From IMG/VR virus record IMGVR_UViG_3300033149_007553, positions 1 to 40,079 of that record: a stretch of DNA of 40,079 bases; one strand, written 5' to 3'. Made by a program: the position numbers and the translations under genes. This document shows positions 23,102 through 30,884 of the stretch, one piece after another (position 1 is the stretch's first letter; each line of letters starts with the position of its first letter). A model generated the notes under the pieces. It had not been told where the DNA came from. It saw only the letters and a program-made list of their open reading frames with translations, and did no database searches. The DNA is from a virus.

Positions 23102-25358
23102 CCCGCGCCAACTCCGCCCGTCGATGCTGACGCGGATGCTGAACTCCACGCCGTTGGGCGAGGTGATCAGCGAACGGCAGTTGCGCCGCCATCGGAACCG
23201 GGCCGGCTACCGCATCGGCGACGAGAAGCACGTGGATCTGTTCCGCTACGCCGCCTGGCTGGCGTGGCTGCGCCACGATCCCGCGCCCGCGAAGGAGCCG
23301 GCCGACTACGAGGCGATGAAGGAGGCCGCCCGCGCACGCAACGCTGAGCTGTCGGCCATCGGCCGGGATATCGGCGACATCCCCGAGGTGATCGACTTGG
23401 AGCGGAAGGCGCAGGCCGAGATGGACTTCCGGTTCTTCTGCGAGGCCTACTTCCCGCAGACGTTCAGCCTGCCGTGGTCCGACGACCACCTGAAGGTGAT
23501 CGCCAAGATCGAGCAGGCGGTCCTCCGCGGCGGGCTGTTCGCCATGGCCATGCCGCGTGGCAGCGGCAAGACAACGCTGGCCGAGACGGCCTGCATCTGG
23601 GCGATGCTGACCGGGGCGCGGGAGTTCGTCTGCCTGATCGGCTCGGACGCCGGGCACGCCCGGAGCATGCTCGAGAGCGTCAAGGTCGAGTTCGAGACCA
23701 ACGACCGGCTCCTGGATGACTACCCCGAAGCGGTCTACCCGATCCACCGGCTGGAGCGCATCCACAACCGGGCCAAGGGCCAGCTCTGCAACGGCCAGCA
23801 CACGCGGATCGTCTGGACGGCCGACGAGATCGTCCTGCCGACGATCCCGGACTCCAAGGCGTCCGGCGCGATCATCCGCGTGGCCGGCATTGAGAGCCGC
23901 ATCCGCGGCATGAAGTTCAAGCGCGCCGACGGCCGGGCCGTCCGCCCGTCCCTGGTAGTGCTTGACGATCCACAGACCGACGAGTCGGCTCGCAGCGATC
24001 AGCAGGTCCGCTCCAGGATGGAGACGCTCAACGGCGCGATCCTGAACCTCGCCGGGCCGGGCCAGAAGATCTCCGGCATCATGCCCTGCACGGTCATTCG
24101 TCCGGGCGACATGGCCGACCAGATCCTCGACCGCGACAGGCACCCGGCGTGGCAGGGCGAACGGACGAAACTGGTCTACGCCTTCCCCGCGAACGAGAAG
24201 CTCTGGGAGCGGTACGTCCAGATCCGGGCCGACAGCTTTCGCAACGACGGCGACGGCCACGAGGCCACGGAGTTCTACCGTCTGCACCGCGAGGAGATGG
24301 ATGCCGGCGCCGTCGTGGCCTGGCCGGAGCGGCACAACGAGGACGAACTCTCGGCCATCCAGCACGCGATGAATCTCAAGCTCCAGGATGAGCGGGCGTT
24401 CTGGGCCGAGTACCAGAACGAACCGCTGCCGGAGGACGAGGGGGACCCGGACCAGCTTCCGGCCGACGAGATCGCGGCCAAGGTGAACGGCCACGGGCGC
24501 GGGGAGGTGCCTATCGGGGCGAGCCACCTGACGATGTTCATCGACGTGCAGGGCAAGGTGCTGTTCCACGTTGTGGTCGCCTGGGAGGACGACTTCACCG
24601 GCTACGTTGTCGATTACGGCACGTACCCCGACCAGCGGCGGGCGTACTTCACGCTGCGCGACGCCCAGAAGACACTGGGCCGGGCCGCGCCCGGGGCCGG
24701 CCTGGAAGGCTCGATCTACGCCGGGCTGGAGAAGCTCACGGGCGACTACCTGTCCCGCCGCTGGCGGCGCGACGACGGCGCGGAGATGCAGATCGAGCGC
24801 TGCTTGATCGACGCCAACTGGGGCCAGTCCACCGACGTGGTCTACCAGTTCTGCCGGCAGAGCGGGCGCTCGGCCATCGTGATGCCCAGCCACGGGCGCT
24901 ACGTTGGGGCCTCCAGCGTGCCCTTCAGCGAGTACAAGCGGAAGCGAGGCGAGCGGATCGGCCACCACTGGCGCATCCCGAACACCCAGGGCCGGCGGCA
25001 GGTGCGCCATGTGCTGATCGACACGAACTACTGGAAGAGCTTCGTCCACGCGCGCCTGGCCGTGGCCATGGGCGACCCGGGCTGCCTGTCGCTGTTCGGC
25101 CGCAAGCCGGCTGAGCACCAGCTCCTGGCGGAGCACCTCACCGCCGAGTACCGCGTGCGGACCGAGGCGCGAGGGCGGGTGGTCGACGAGTGGAAGCTCC
25201 GAGCCGGCAGCCCGGACAACCACTGGCTGGACTGCCTGGTCGGCTGCGCCGTCGCGGCCTCCATCCAGGGGGCCGTGTTGCCGGGCACGGACCTCAAGGC
25301 GCCTCCGGCACGACCACGGATGAAGCTATCGGAGATTCAGCGGGCGCATCGGGGGTGA
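23091..25358 (+). CDS. terL: Terminase large subunit, GpA type
   Basis: A 755-residue packaging motor. An N-terminal HTH-like segment (about 8-60, ISERQLRRHRNRAGYRIGDE then VDLFRYAAWLAWL) precedes the ATPase. Walker A is MAMPRGSGKTTLAE (about 152-165), and Walker B is SLVVLDDPQTDES (about 285-297). The nuclease part begins with MFIDVQGKVLF (about 481-491) and has LIDANWGQSTDV (about 572-583) and DNHWLDCLVG near the end, as in phage GpA/lambda gpA-like terminases. It cuts concatemers and pumps DNA into proheads. The GTG start has GGGAGG upstream. Confidence 0.93.
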   Translation: MAIDPRQLRPSMLTRMLNSTPLGEVISERQLRRHRNRAGYRIGDEKHVDLFRYAAWLAWLRHDPAPAKEPADYEAMKEAARARNAELSAIGRDIGDIPEVIDLERKAQAEMDFRFFCEAYFPQTFSLPWSDDHLKVIAKIEQAVLRGGLFAMAMPRGSGKTTLAETACIWAMLTGAREFVCLIGSDAGHARSMLESVKVEFETNDRLLDDYPEAVYPIHRLERIHNRAKGQLCNGQHTRIVWTADEIVLPTIPDSKASGAIIRVAGIESRIRGMKFKRADGRAVRPSLVVLDDPQTDESARSDQQVRSRMETLNGAILNLAGPGQKISGIMPCTVIRPGDMADQILDRDRHPAWQGERTKLVYAFPANEKLWERYVQIRADSFRNDGDGHEATEFYRLHREEMDAGAVVAWPERHNEDELSAIQHAMNLKLQDERAFWAEYQNEPLPEDEGDPDQLPADEIAAKVNGHGRGEVPIGASHLTMFIDVQGKVLFHVVVAWEDDFTGYVVDYGTYPDQRRAYFTLRDAQKTLGRAAPGAGLEGSIYAGLEKLTGDYLSRRWRRDDGAEMQIERCLIDANWGQSTDVVYQFCRQSGRSAIVMPSHGRYVGASSVPFSEYKRKRGERIGHHWRIPNTQGRRQVRHVLIDTNYWKSFVHARLAVAMGDPGCLSLFGRKPAEHQLLAEHLTAEYRVRTEARGRVVDEWKLRAGSPDNHWLDCLVGCAVAASIQGAVLPGTDLKAPPARPRMKLSEIQRAHRG

Positions 25359-25373
25359 GATTCCGGGGATTCA

Positions 25374-25419
25374 GCGCGACAAAAACGGCCCGACTGCAGA
25401 TGTAGAGGGTGCAGGAAGG
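25374..25419 (+). promoter_or_regulatory. Shared 46-bp bipartite element, copy C
   Basis: GCGCGACA (25374-25381), 13 bases, TGCAGATGTAGAGGGTG (25395-25411), three bases, GAAGG (25415-25419), overlapping the ribosome site of the next gene. It stands in the 73-base gap after the terminase gene and heads the portal-to-tail operon. Spacing is identical to copies A and B. Confidence 0.75.
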
Positions 25420-25431
25420 GAGACCGTTCTC

Positions 25432-25629
25432 GTGGCTGAAGACCTGGACAACGCGATCAAGCAAAACGCCGAAGGCCCCGCCCGGGCCAGCGCGGACGGC
25501 GTGTCGGTGCAGCAGCACAAGATCACCGACCAGATCGCCGCCGACAAGCACCTGGCCAGCAAGAACGCCGCAGCCGGCAAGGGCCTCGGCGTTAAGCTCG
25601 TGAAGCTCTCGCCCGGAGGGACGGTCTGA
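25432..25629 (+). CDS. Small head-tail joining-position protein
   Basis: A 65-residue protein directly before the portal gene, overlapping it by one base (TGATG). The sequence has NAIKQNAEGPARASADGVSV, QQHKITDQIAADKHLASKNA and a C terminus KGLGVKLVKLSPGGTV. From memory the QQHxxxDQIxADxxLASK pattern recurs in small proteins preceding lambda-type portals. The place matches that of lambda gpW, the head completion protein, but sequence similarity to gpW is not evident. The GTG start is preceded by GGAAGGGAG of copy C. Confidence 0.7.
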   Translation: MAEDLDNAIKQNAEGPARASADGVSVQQHKITDQIAADKHLASKNAAAGKGLGVKLVKLSPGGTV

Positions 25630-27047
25630 TGTGGCCGTTCGGCAAGCGGAAGTCCCGCAAGGCACGACGGGTCGCCAGGATCATCCGGGCCAGGTACGAC
25701 GCTGCCACGACGAACGCTGAGAACGCCCGGCACTGGGCGAACGCCGACGGGCTGTCGGCCGATGCGGCCGCCAACGCCAACGTTCGGCGGATCCTCCGCA
25801 ACCGCAGCCGTTACGAGGTCGCCAACAACTCCTACGCTAAGGGGACCGTCCTGACGCTGGCCAACGACGTCGTCGGGACCGGGCCGCGGCTTCAGGTACT
25901 GACCGATGATCCCGAAGCCAACCGGATCGTTGAGCAGGCCTTCTCCGGGTGGGCATCGGTGGTGGGACTGGATGAGAAGTTGCGGACCATGAGGATGGCG
26001 AAGGCAACGGACGGCGAGACCTTCGCGATTCTGACCAGCAACCCGAAGCTGCCGGCGCGGGTGACGCTCGACCTGCGACTGGTTGAGGCCGACCAGGTCG
26101 TGACCCCACTGCCCCTCGTGGGGCTGTCAAGCGAGGTGGACGGCATCTCGTTCGATCCGTTCGGCAACCCCGTGGCTTACACCGTGCTCAGGAAGCACCC
26201 CGGGGGCAACCGGATCGGCGGCGCCCTGGCGTACGACCGCATCCCTGCCGATTCGGTGATCCACTGGTTTCGGGCCGACCGGCCGGGGCAGCACCGCGGC
26301 ATTCCCGAAATCACACCGGCGCTGCCGCTGTTCGCCCAGCTCCGGCGTTACACGTTGGCGGTGCTCGGAGCGGCCGAAACGGCCGCGGACTTCGCGGCGG
26401 TGCTGTTCACGGATGCTCCGGCCAGCGGGGAAGCCGCGGCCGTCGAGCCCATGGACGTGGTCGAGCTGGAGAAGCGCATGGCCACGGTGCTGCCCGACGG
26501 CTGGAAGCTCGGGCAGATCAAGGCGGAACAGCCGGGCACGACCTACGGCGAGTTCAAGCGGGAGATCCTCGGCGAAATCGCCCGCTGCCTGCTCGTGCCG
26601 ATCAACGTCGTCACGGGCGATTCCAGCCGCCACAACTACGCCTCCGGCCGGCTGGACCACCAGACGTACTTCAAGAGCATCCGGGTCCAGCAGTCCCATC
26701 TCAACGAGGTGGTGATGGATCGCATTCTCTCGGCCTGGCTGGCCGAGGCGATGCTGCTGACGGATCTCTCCTTCCTTCGCGGCCTCGGCGAGATCCCCCA
26801 TCAGTGGTTTTGGGACGGCATGGAGCACGTGGATCCGGCGAAGGAGGCACTGGCCCAGGAGAAGCGGCTGAAGAACAACACGACCACGCTGGCGGATGAG
26901 TACGCCAAGCAGGGCAAGGACTGGGAGACGCAGCTTCGCCAGCGGGCGAAGGAAAAGCAGCTCATGGCCGAGCTCGGCCTGACGGAGGCCGAGGCGGCAC
27001 CGCGGCGCACGAAGGAAGGAAACGAGGTGGATCGTGCCGCTGCTTGA
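25629..27047 (+). CDS. Portal protein, lambda gpB family
   Basis: A 472-residue portal, the dodecameric ring at the capsid vertex. Family signs: the N-terminal RYDAATTNAENARHWANADG, then RNRSRYEVANNSYAKGTVLT and LANDVVGTGPRLQVLTDDPE, the middle PADSVIHWFRADRPGQHRGI, and YKTYF-like SGRLDHQTYFKSIRVQQ. All are typical of phage_portal_2. A charged, Lys- and Glu-rich C terminus follows. Its last 14 bases overlap the capsid gene. Confidence 0.95.
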   Translation: MWPFGKRKSRKARRVARIIRARYDAATTNAENARHWANADGLSADAAANANVRRILRNRSRYEVANNSYAKGTVLTLANDVVGTGPRLQVLTDDPEANRIVEQAFSGWASVVGLDEKLRTMRMAKATDGETFAILTSNPKLPARVTLDLRLVEADQVVTPLPLVGLSSEVDGISFDPFGNPVAYTVLRKHPGGNRIGGALAYDRIPADSVIHWFRADRPGQHRGIPEITPALPLFAQLRRYTLAVLGAAETAADFAAVLFTDAPASGEAAAVEPMDVVELEKRMATVLPDGWKLGQIKAEQPGTTYGEFKREILGEIARCLLVPINVVTGDSSRHNYASGRLDHQTYFKSIRVQQSHLNEVVMDRILSAWLAEAMLLTDLSFLRGLGEIPHQWFWDGMEHVDPAKEALAQEKRLKNNTTTLADEYAKQGKDWETQLRQRAKEKQLMAELGLTEAEAAPRRTKEGNEVDRAAA

Positions 27048-29154
27048 GAAGCGCCAGGGCGAAGGCCACGGGCAGTTCGTCAAGCGGTGCATGGGTGACG
27101 ACGTGATGGTTCGCGAGTTTCCCGACGCCGAGCAGCGCCGGGCCGTGTGCGAGAGACAGTGGGAAGGAGCCCAAGCGATGTCCACGGAGAAGATCGAGTA
27201 CCTGACGATGATGGCCACGCCGACGATCGAGGCCGCCGGCGGCGAGGGGGATGACCTGCCGAGCTTCAACATGGTCGCCTACACGGGCGGGACGATGCGC
27301 ATCACGGGCTTTCCCCACCCGGTCGTCGTGGACCTCAGCGGCCTGGAGATCCCCAGCCAGAACCTGCCCATCCGGCTGGACCACGAGCGCCGCCAGGGCG
27401 TGGGACACACCCGGCGCATCGTCGTCGAGAACGGCACGCTCGTGGCCGAGGGCCTCATCAGCCGGGACACGTCCTGGGCTCGCGACGTCGCTCGCAGCGG
27501 CGCGAAGGGCTTCCCCTGGCAGGCGTCGATCGGCGCGCAGGTGGTCGAGGCCGAGTTCGTCCCGCCCGGCGGGCGCGTGCAGGTCAACGGCCAGGAGTTC
27601 ACCGGCCCCGTCCACGTGGTGCGAAAGGCCGTGCTGAAGGAGATCAGCTTCGTCGACAGCGGCGCCGACCGCGGCTCGTCCGCGAAGGTCGCCGCCGAGA
27701 GCAACGAGGAGAAGACCATGAAGACCAACGTCAAGGACGACGACGGCAAGGCTCCCGAGCCGAAGGGCGCGGAGCCGGAGAAGGTGGAAGCGACTGGCGA
27801 GGGCACGGACGCCCTCACCGCCACCGATCCCGTCGCGGAGATGCGTGCGAAGGCGGCCGCGGAGACCAAGCGGATCGCCGCGATCGAGAAGATCTGCGAC
27901 GGCAAGCACGCAGACATCCAGGCCAAGGCCATCGAGGAAGGCTGGGACGCCACGCGCACGGAGCTGGAGGTGCTTCGCGCATCGCGACCGAAGGCGCCCG
28001 CCATCCACGACGGTAGCGCTACCGAGGTCACCGGCCAGGTTCTCGAGGCCGCCTGCCTGATGACCGGCGGGATCCGCGGCGATGACCTGCTGCGGACCCA
28101 TGGCGAGCCGAATGTCGAGGCGGCCGACAAGCGCTACCGCGGCGGAATCGGCCTCCAGGAGCTGCTCCTGGAGGCGGCGTGGGCCAACGGCTACACCGGG
28201 CGGACCTTCCGCGACAGCCGGGCCGTGCTGCGGTTCGCCTTCGGGCATCGCATCGAGGCGGCCTTCTCGACGGTGGACATCAGCGGGATCCTGTCCAACG
28301 TCTCGAACAAGTTCCTCCTGGAGGGCTTCTTCAGCGTCGAGCGGACCTGGCGGAATATCTGTGCCGTCCGCAACGTCTCCGACTTCAAGACCGTCACGAG
28401 CTACCGGCTGATCGGCAAGGACCAGTACGAGCAGGTCGCGCCCGGCGGGGAGCTCAAGCACGGGACGCTGGGGGAGGAGAGCTACACCAACAAGGCCGAC
28501 ACGTACGGCCTGCTGCTCTCCATCGACCGGCGCGACATCATCAACGACGACCTGGGCGCCATCACGACCGTGCCGAGGAAGCTCGGACGGGGCAGCGGCC
28601 TGAAGATCAACGACATCTTCTGGACGGTGTTCCTGGCCAACAGCGGCTTCTTCAAGACCGCCAACAAGAACTACATCTCCGGCGCGGACACCGCGCTGTC
28701 CATCGACGGTCTGACGAAGGCCGAGGTCACCTTCATGGACCAGGTGGACGGCGACGGTAAGCCGATCGGGATCATGCCGGCGATCCTGCTGGTGCCGACG
28801 GCCCTGTCGGCCATCGCGACGCAACTCTACAAGTCGCTGGAGCTGCGCGACACGACCAGCAGCACGAAGTACCCCGTGGCCAACCCGCACCAGGGCAAGT
28901 TCCGCGCGGAGGTCAGCCGGTACCTGTCGAACAGCGCCTACACCGGCAACTCGGCGAAGGCGTGGTATCTGCTGGCCGACGCGAACGACCTGCCTGTGAT
29001 CGAGGTCGCGTTCCTCAACGGCCAGGAGAGCCCCACGATCGAGACGGCCGAGGCGGACTTCAACGTCCTGGGCATCCAGATGCGGGGCTATCACGATTTC
29101 GGGGTGGCTCTGCAGGATCCCAAGGGCGGAGTCAAGGCGAAGGGCGAGGCGTGA
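27034..29154 (+). CDS. Fused prohead protease and major capsid protein
   Basis: A 706-residue polyprotein. Residues 1-48 carry FVKRCMGDDVMVREFPDAEQ, typical of a short segment ahead of prohead proteases. The protease spans about 75-215 with His 117 in LPIRLDHERR and Ser 165 in WQASIGAQVV, as in HK97-type S78 enzymes. A charged helical segment (about 230-320) would act as scaffold. The rest (about 330-706) is the capsid part, with GGIGLQELLLEAAWANGYTG, SGILSNVSNKFLLEGFFSV and KINDIFWTVFLANSGF, resembling Mu gpT-like capsids. Good internal starts occur at 27178 (GGAAGGAG) and 27718 (GAGGAG), which could yield shorter products. Confidence 0.9.
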   Translation: MPLLEKRQGEGHGQFVKRCMGDDVMVREFPDAEQRRAVCERQWEGAQAMSTEKIEYLTMMATPTIEAAGGEGDDLPSFNMVAYTGGTMRITGFPHPVVVDLSGLEIPSQNLPIRLDHERRQGVGHTRRIVVENGTLVAEGLISRDTSWARDVARSGAKGFPWQASIGAQVVEAEFVPPGGRVQVNGQEFTGPVHVVRKAVLKEISFVDSGADRGSSAKVAAESNEEKTMKTNVKDDDGKAPEPKGAEPEKVEATGEGTDALTATDPVAEMRAKAAAETKRIAAIEKICDGKHADIQAKAIEEGWDATRTELEVLRASRPKAPAIHDGSATEVTGQVLEAACLMTGGIRGDDLLRTHGEPNVEAADKRYRGGIGLQELLLEAAWANGYTGRTFRDSRAVLRFAFGHRIEAAFSTVDISGILSNVSNKFLLEGFFSVERTWRNICAVRNVSDFKTVTSYRLIGKDQYEQVAPGGELKHGTLGEESYTNKADTYGLLLSIDRRDIINDDLGAITTVPRKLGRGSGLKINDIFWTVFLANSGFFKTANKNYISGADTALSIDGLTKAEVTFMDQVDGDGKPIGIMPAILLVPTALSAIATQLYKSLELRDTTSSTKYPVANPHQGKFRAEVSRYLSNSAYTGNSAKAWYLLADANDLPVIEVAFLNGQESPTIETAEADFNVLGIQMRGYHDFGVALQDPKGGVKAKGEA

Positions 29155-29195
29155 TCGTAGTGCCCGTCCCCTGGAACACTGAGGAGAACTGAGAG

Positions 29196-29537
29196 ATGGC
29201 AACGGCAACCTTCATTCACGACGGCAACGCGATCGACTACACGCCCGGCTCCGACGTGGCGGCCGGCGACGTGGTGGTGCAGGGCGAGCTGGTGGGCGTG
29301 GCCAAGACGCCCATCGCGGCCAATGCCCTCGGAGCGCTCGCTGTGACGGGTGTGTTCGACTTCCCCAAGGCAACGGGCGGCGGGACGGCCATCGCCGCCG
29401 GTGCGAACGTGTACTGGGACGTCGCGGACAGCGAGGCGAAGGAAGACTCCGAGGCCGGCGCGAACAAGCTCATCGGCAAGACGATCGCCGCCGCCGGCGA
29501 TGACGACGCGACCGTGCGGGTGCGGCTGAACCAGTAG
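29196..29537 (+). CDS. Capsid cement protein, DUF2190 type
   Basis: A 113-residue protein with the DUF2190 pattern: ATFIHDGNAIDYTPGSDVAA, GDVVVQGELVGVAKTPIAAN and DATVRVRLNQ at the end. These proteins decorate and stabilise capsids, similar in role to lambda gpD. Its place just after the capsid gene fits. Confidence 0.92.
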   Translation: MATATFIHDGNAIDYTPGSDVAAGDVVVQGELVGVAKTPIAANALGALAVTGVFDFPKATGGGTAIAAGANVYWDVADSEAKEDSEAGANKLIGKTIAAAGDDDATVRVRLNQ

Positions 29538-29570
29538 CACCTGCTCTGCGGCGCAGGCACGGAGGCCGGC

Positions 29571-29939
29571 GTGATGGGTGACCTTCTTCGGCAAGGATGC
29601 CAATGGCTGGCGCAGATGCGCGGGGCGCACTGCGCCAGCCAGGTCACCTATCGGCGGGGCGAGACGGAGCTGGCCTTCAATGCCACGTCGGGCAAGCCCG
29701 ACCGCGACGTCGAGGACCAGTTCGGCGTCCGCGTCGGGGCCACGATGGTCGACTTCCTGATCGCCGCGGCGGACTTCGAGCCGACGTTCGGCGAGCCCGA
29801 GGCAGGCGACCAGATCGTCGCGGACGGCCGGGTATACGAGGTGCTCGACCTCACCGGCCAGGGGCACTGGCGATGGAGCGGCGTGCCCGGCAGCACGATG
29901 CGGATTCACACGAAGCAGGTAGGCACGGACGCCCCCTGA
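29571..29939 (+). CDS. Head-tail connector (gpFII-like)
   Basis: About 122 residues from GTG 29571 (GGAGG five bases upstream) or 121 from ATG 29574. It has the pattern of small phage head-tail joining proteins: a short helical start (LLRQGCQWLAQMRGAHCASQ), then a beta-rich part with VTYRRGETELAFNATSG and EAGDQIVADGRVYEVLDLTG and an end MRIHTKQVG. The gene order portal, capsid, cement, connector supports the role. Its stop overlaps the next start by one base. Confidence 0.75.
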   Translation: MMGDLLRQGCQWLAQMRGAHCASQVTYRRGETELAFNATSGKPDRDVEDQFGVRVGATMVDFLIAAADFEPTFGEPEAGDQIVADGRVYEVLDLTGQGHWRWSGVPGSTMRIHTKQVGTDAP

Positions 29940-30175
29940 TGTGCAGCGAATCGGACCAGTACGACCGCGTGTGCAAGGGCGAGTTCGCAGCGATCCACAC
30001 GAAGCTCGACCGGCTGGATGAGGCCGTACGCGGCAACGGCAAGCCGGGCATCCAGCTTCGCCTGGACCGGCTGGAAGCCGCCGAGGCGGTCCGCAGCCGT
30101 CTCCTGTGGATCATCGCCGGCGCCGCGGTCGCGTTGGCGTTCAGTGCCCTGTGGCGCCTCGCGATCGGAGCGTAG
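29939..30175 (+). CDS. Small coiled-coil protein with C-terminal membrane anchor
   Basis: A 78-residue protein. The first 50 residues are helical and heptad-like (FAAIHTKLDRLDEAV, IQLRLDRLEAAEAVRSRL), followed by one hydrophobic segment (LLWIIAGAAVALAFSALWRL). The shape resembles XhlA-like or holin-associated proteins. Such genes usually sit in lysis modules, so its place amid connectors is unusual; a scaffold or exclusion role is possible. Confidence 0.7.
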   Translation: MCSESDQYDRVCKGEFAAIHTKLDRLDEAVRGNGKPGIQLRLDRLEAAEAVRSRLLWIIAGAAVALAFSALWRLAIGA

Positions 30176-30181
30176 AGGCAC

Positions 30182-30619
30182 ATGGCCACGATAATCGACA
30201 TCGCGGACGCCGTGGCGGCGACGCTCAACGATCCGGGCGAGCCGGGCTTCTCGCAGTCGTTCACCGCCGAGCGGAAGGCTCTGCCCGCCTTCGAGCTGGC
30301 GGACCTGGCCGGTCTGCACGTGACCGTGGTCCCCAAAGGCGTCGAGGTGACGGGCGCATCCCGGAGCCTCTGCCAGCAGGACTACCAGATCGACGTGGGC
30401 GTGCAGAAGAAGGTCGGCTCGGAACTGGAAGCCGACGTCGCCGCCCTGTGCGGCCTGGTCGAGGAGATCGCCGCGTTCCTCCGGCGCCGCTCGCCGACGG
30501 GTGTCCCGGGCGCCGCTTGGGTCCGCTCGGCTAACGAGCCGGTCTACTCGCCCGAGCACCTGGCTGAGAAGCGACTGTTCACGTCGGTGCTCACGGTGAC
30601 GTACCGGCTGATGAAGTGA
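30182..30619 (+). CDS. Tail completion-type protein
   Basis: A 145-residue mixed alpha-beta protein without membrane segments. The start is MATIIDIADAVAATLND and the end is EKRLFTSVLTVTYRLMK. The final Val-Leu-Thr-Val-Thr-Tyr strand and the size are typical of phage tail terminator or completion proteins located between connector and tail tube genes. This assignment rests on shape and context. Confidence 0.6.
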   Translation: MATIIDIADAVAATLNDPGEPGFSQSFTAERKALPAFELADLAGLHVTVVPKGVEVTGASRSLCQQDYQIDVGVQKKVGSELEADVAALCGLVEEIAAFLRRRSPTGVPGAAWVRSANEPVYSPEHLAEKRLFTSVLTVTYRLMK

Positions 30620-30629
30620 GGTCGCAGTC

Positions 30630-30884
30630 ATGAACAACGTAGTCATGCGGAAAATCACGGTCACGGGCAGCTATCAGCCGCTGGTGTCAGGCAGCCTCGT
30701 CGCGTCGGTCACCATCTCCACGCCGCCGACGAACGCCGCCAACGTCTTGTTCAAGGGCGATGACGGTTCCGACGTGCCGTGGGTGCCCGGGGAGTGGCAT
30801 GAGTTCCGGTCCATCGAGCTGGCCGGCATCCAGGTCAAGGGCACGCCCGGCGACGTGGTGACAGCGGTCGGAGGCACGTGGTAA
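30630..30884 (+). CDS. Small beta-rich virion protein
   Basis: An 84-residue protein of strand-rich composition: ITVTGSYQPLVSGSLVASVT, then a PPTNAANVLFKGDDGSDVPW segment and EFRSIELAGIQVKGTPGDVV. The NVLFKGDDGSDVPW...GEWHEF...VKGTPGD layout recalls small phage structural proteins with a beta-barrel. The stop overlaps the next start (TAATG), so it is likely produced with the fibre-like protein and may be its partner or base. Confidence 0.6.
   Translation: MNNVVMRKITVTGSYQPLVSGSLVASVTISTPPTNAANVLFKGDDGSDVPWVPGEWHEFRSIELAGIQVKGTPGDVVTAVGGTW

Noticed and set aside
26962-29208. A 748-residue minus-strand frame
   Set aside because: It is antisense to the protease-capsid gene and has no motif or start signal.
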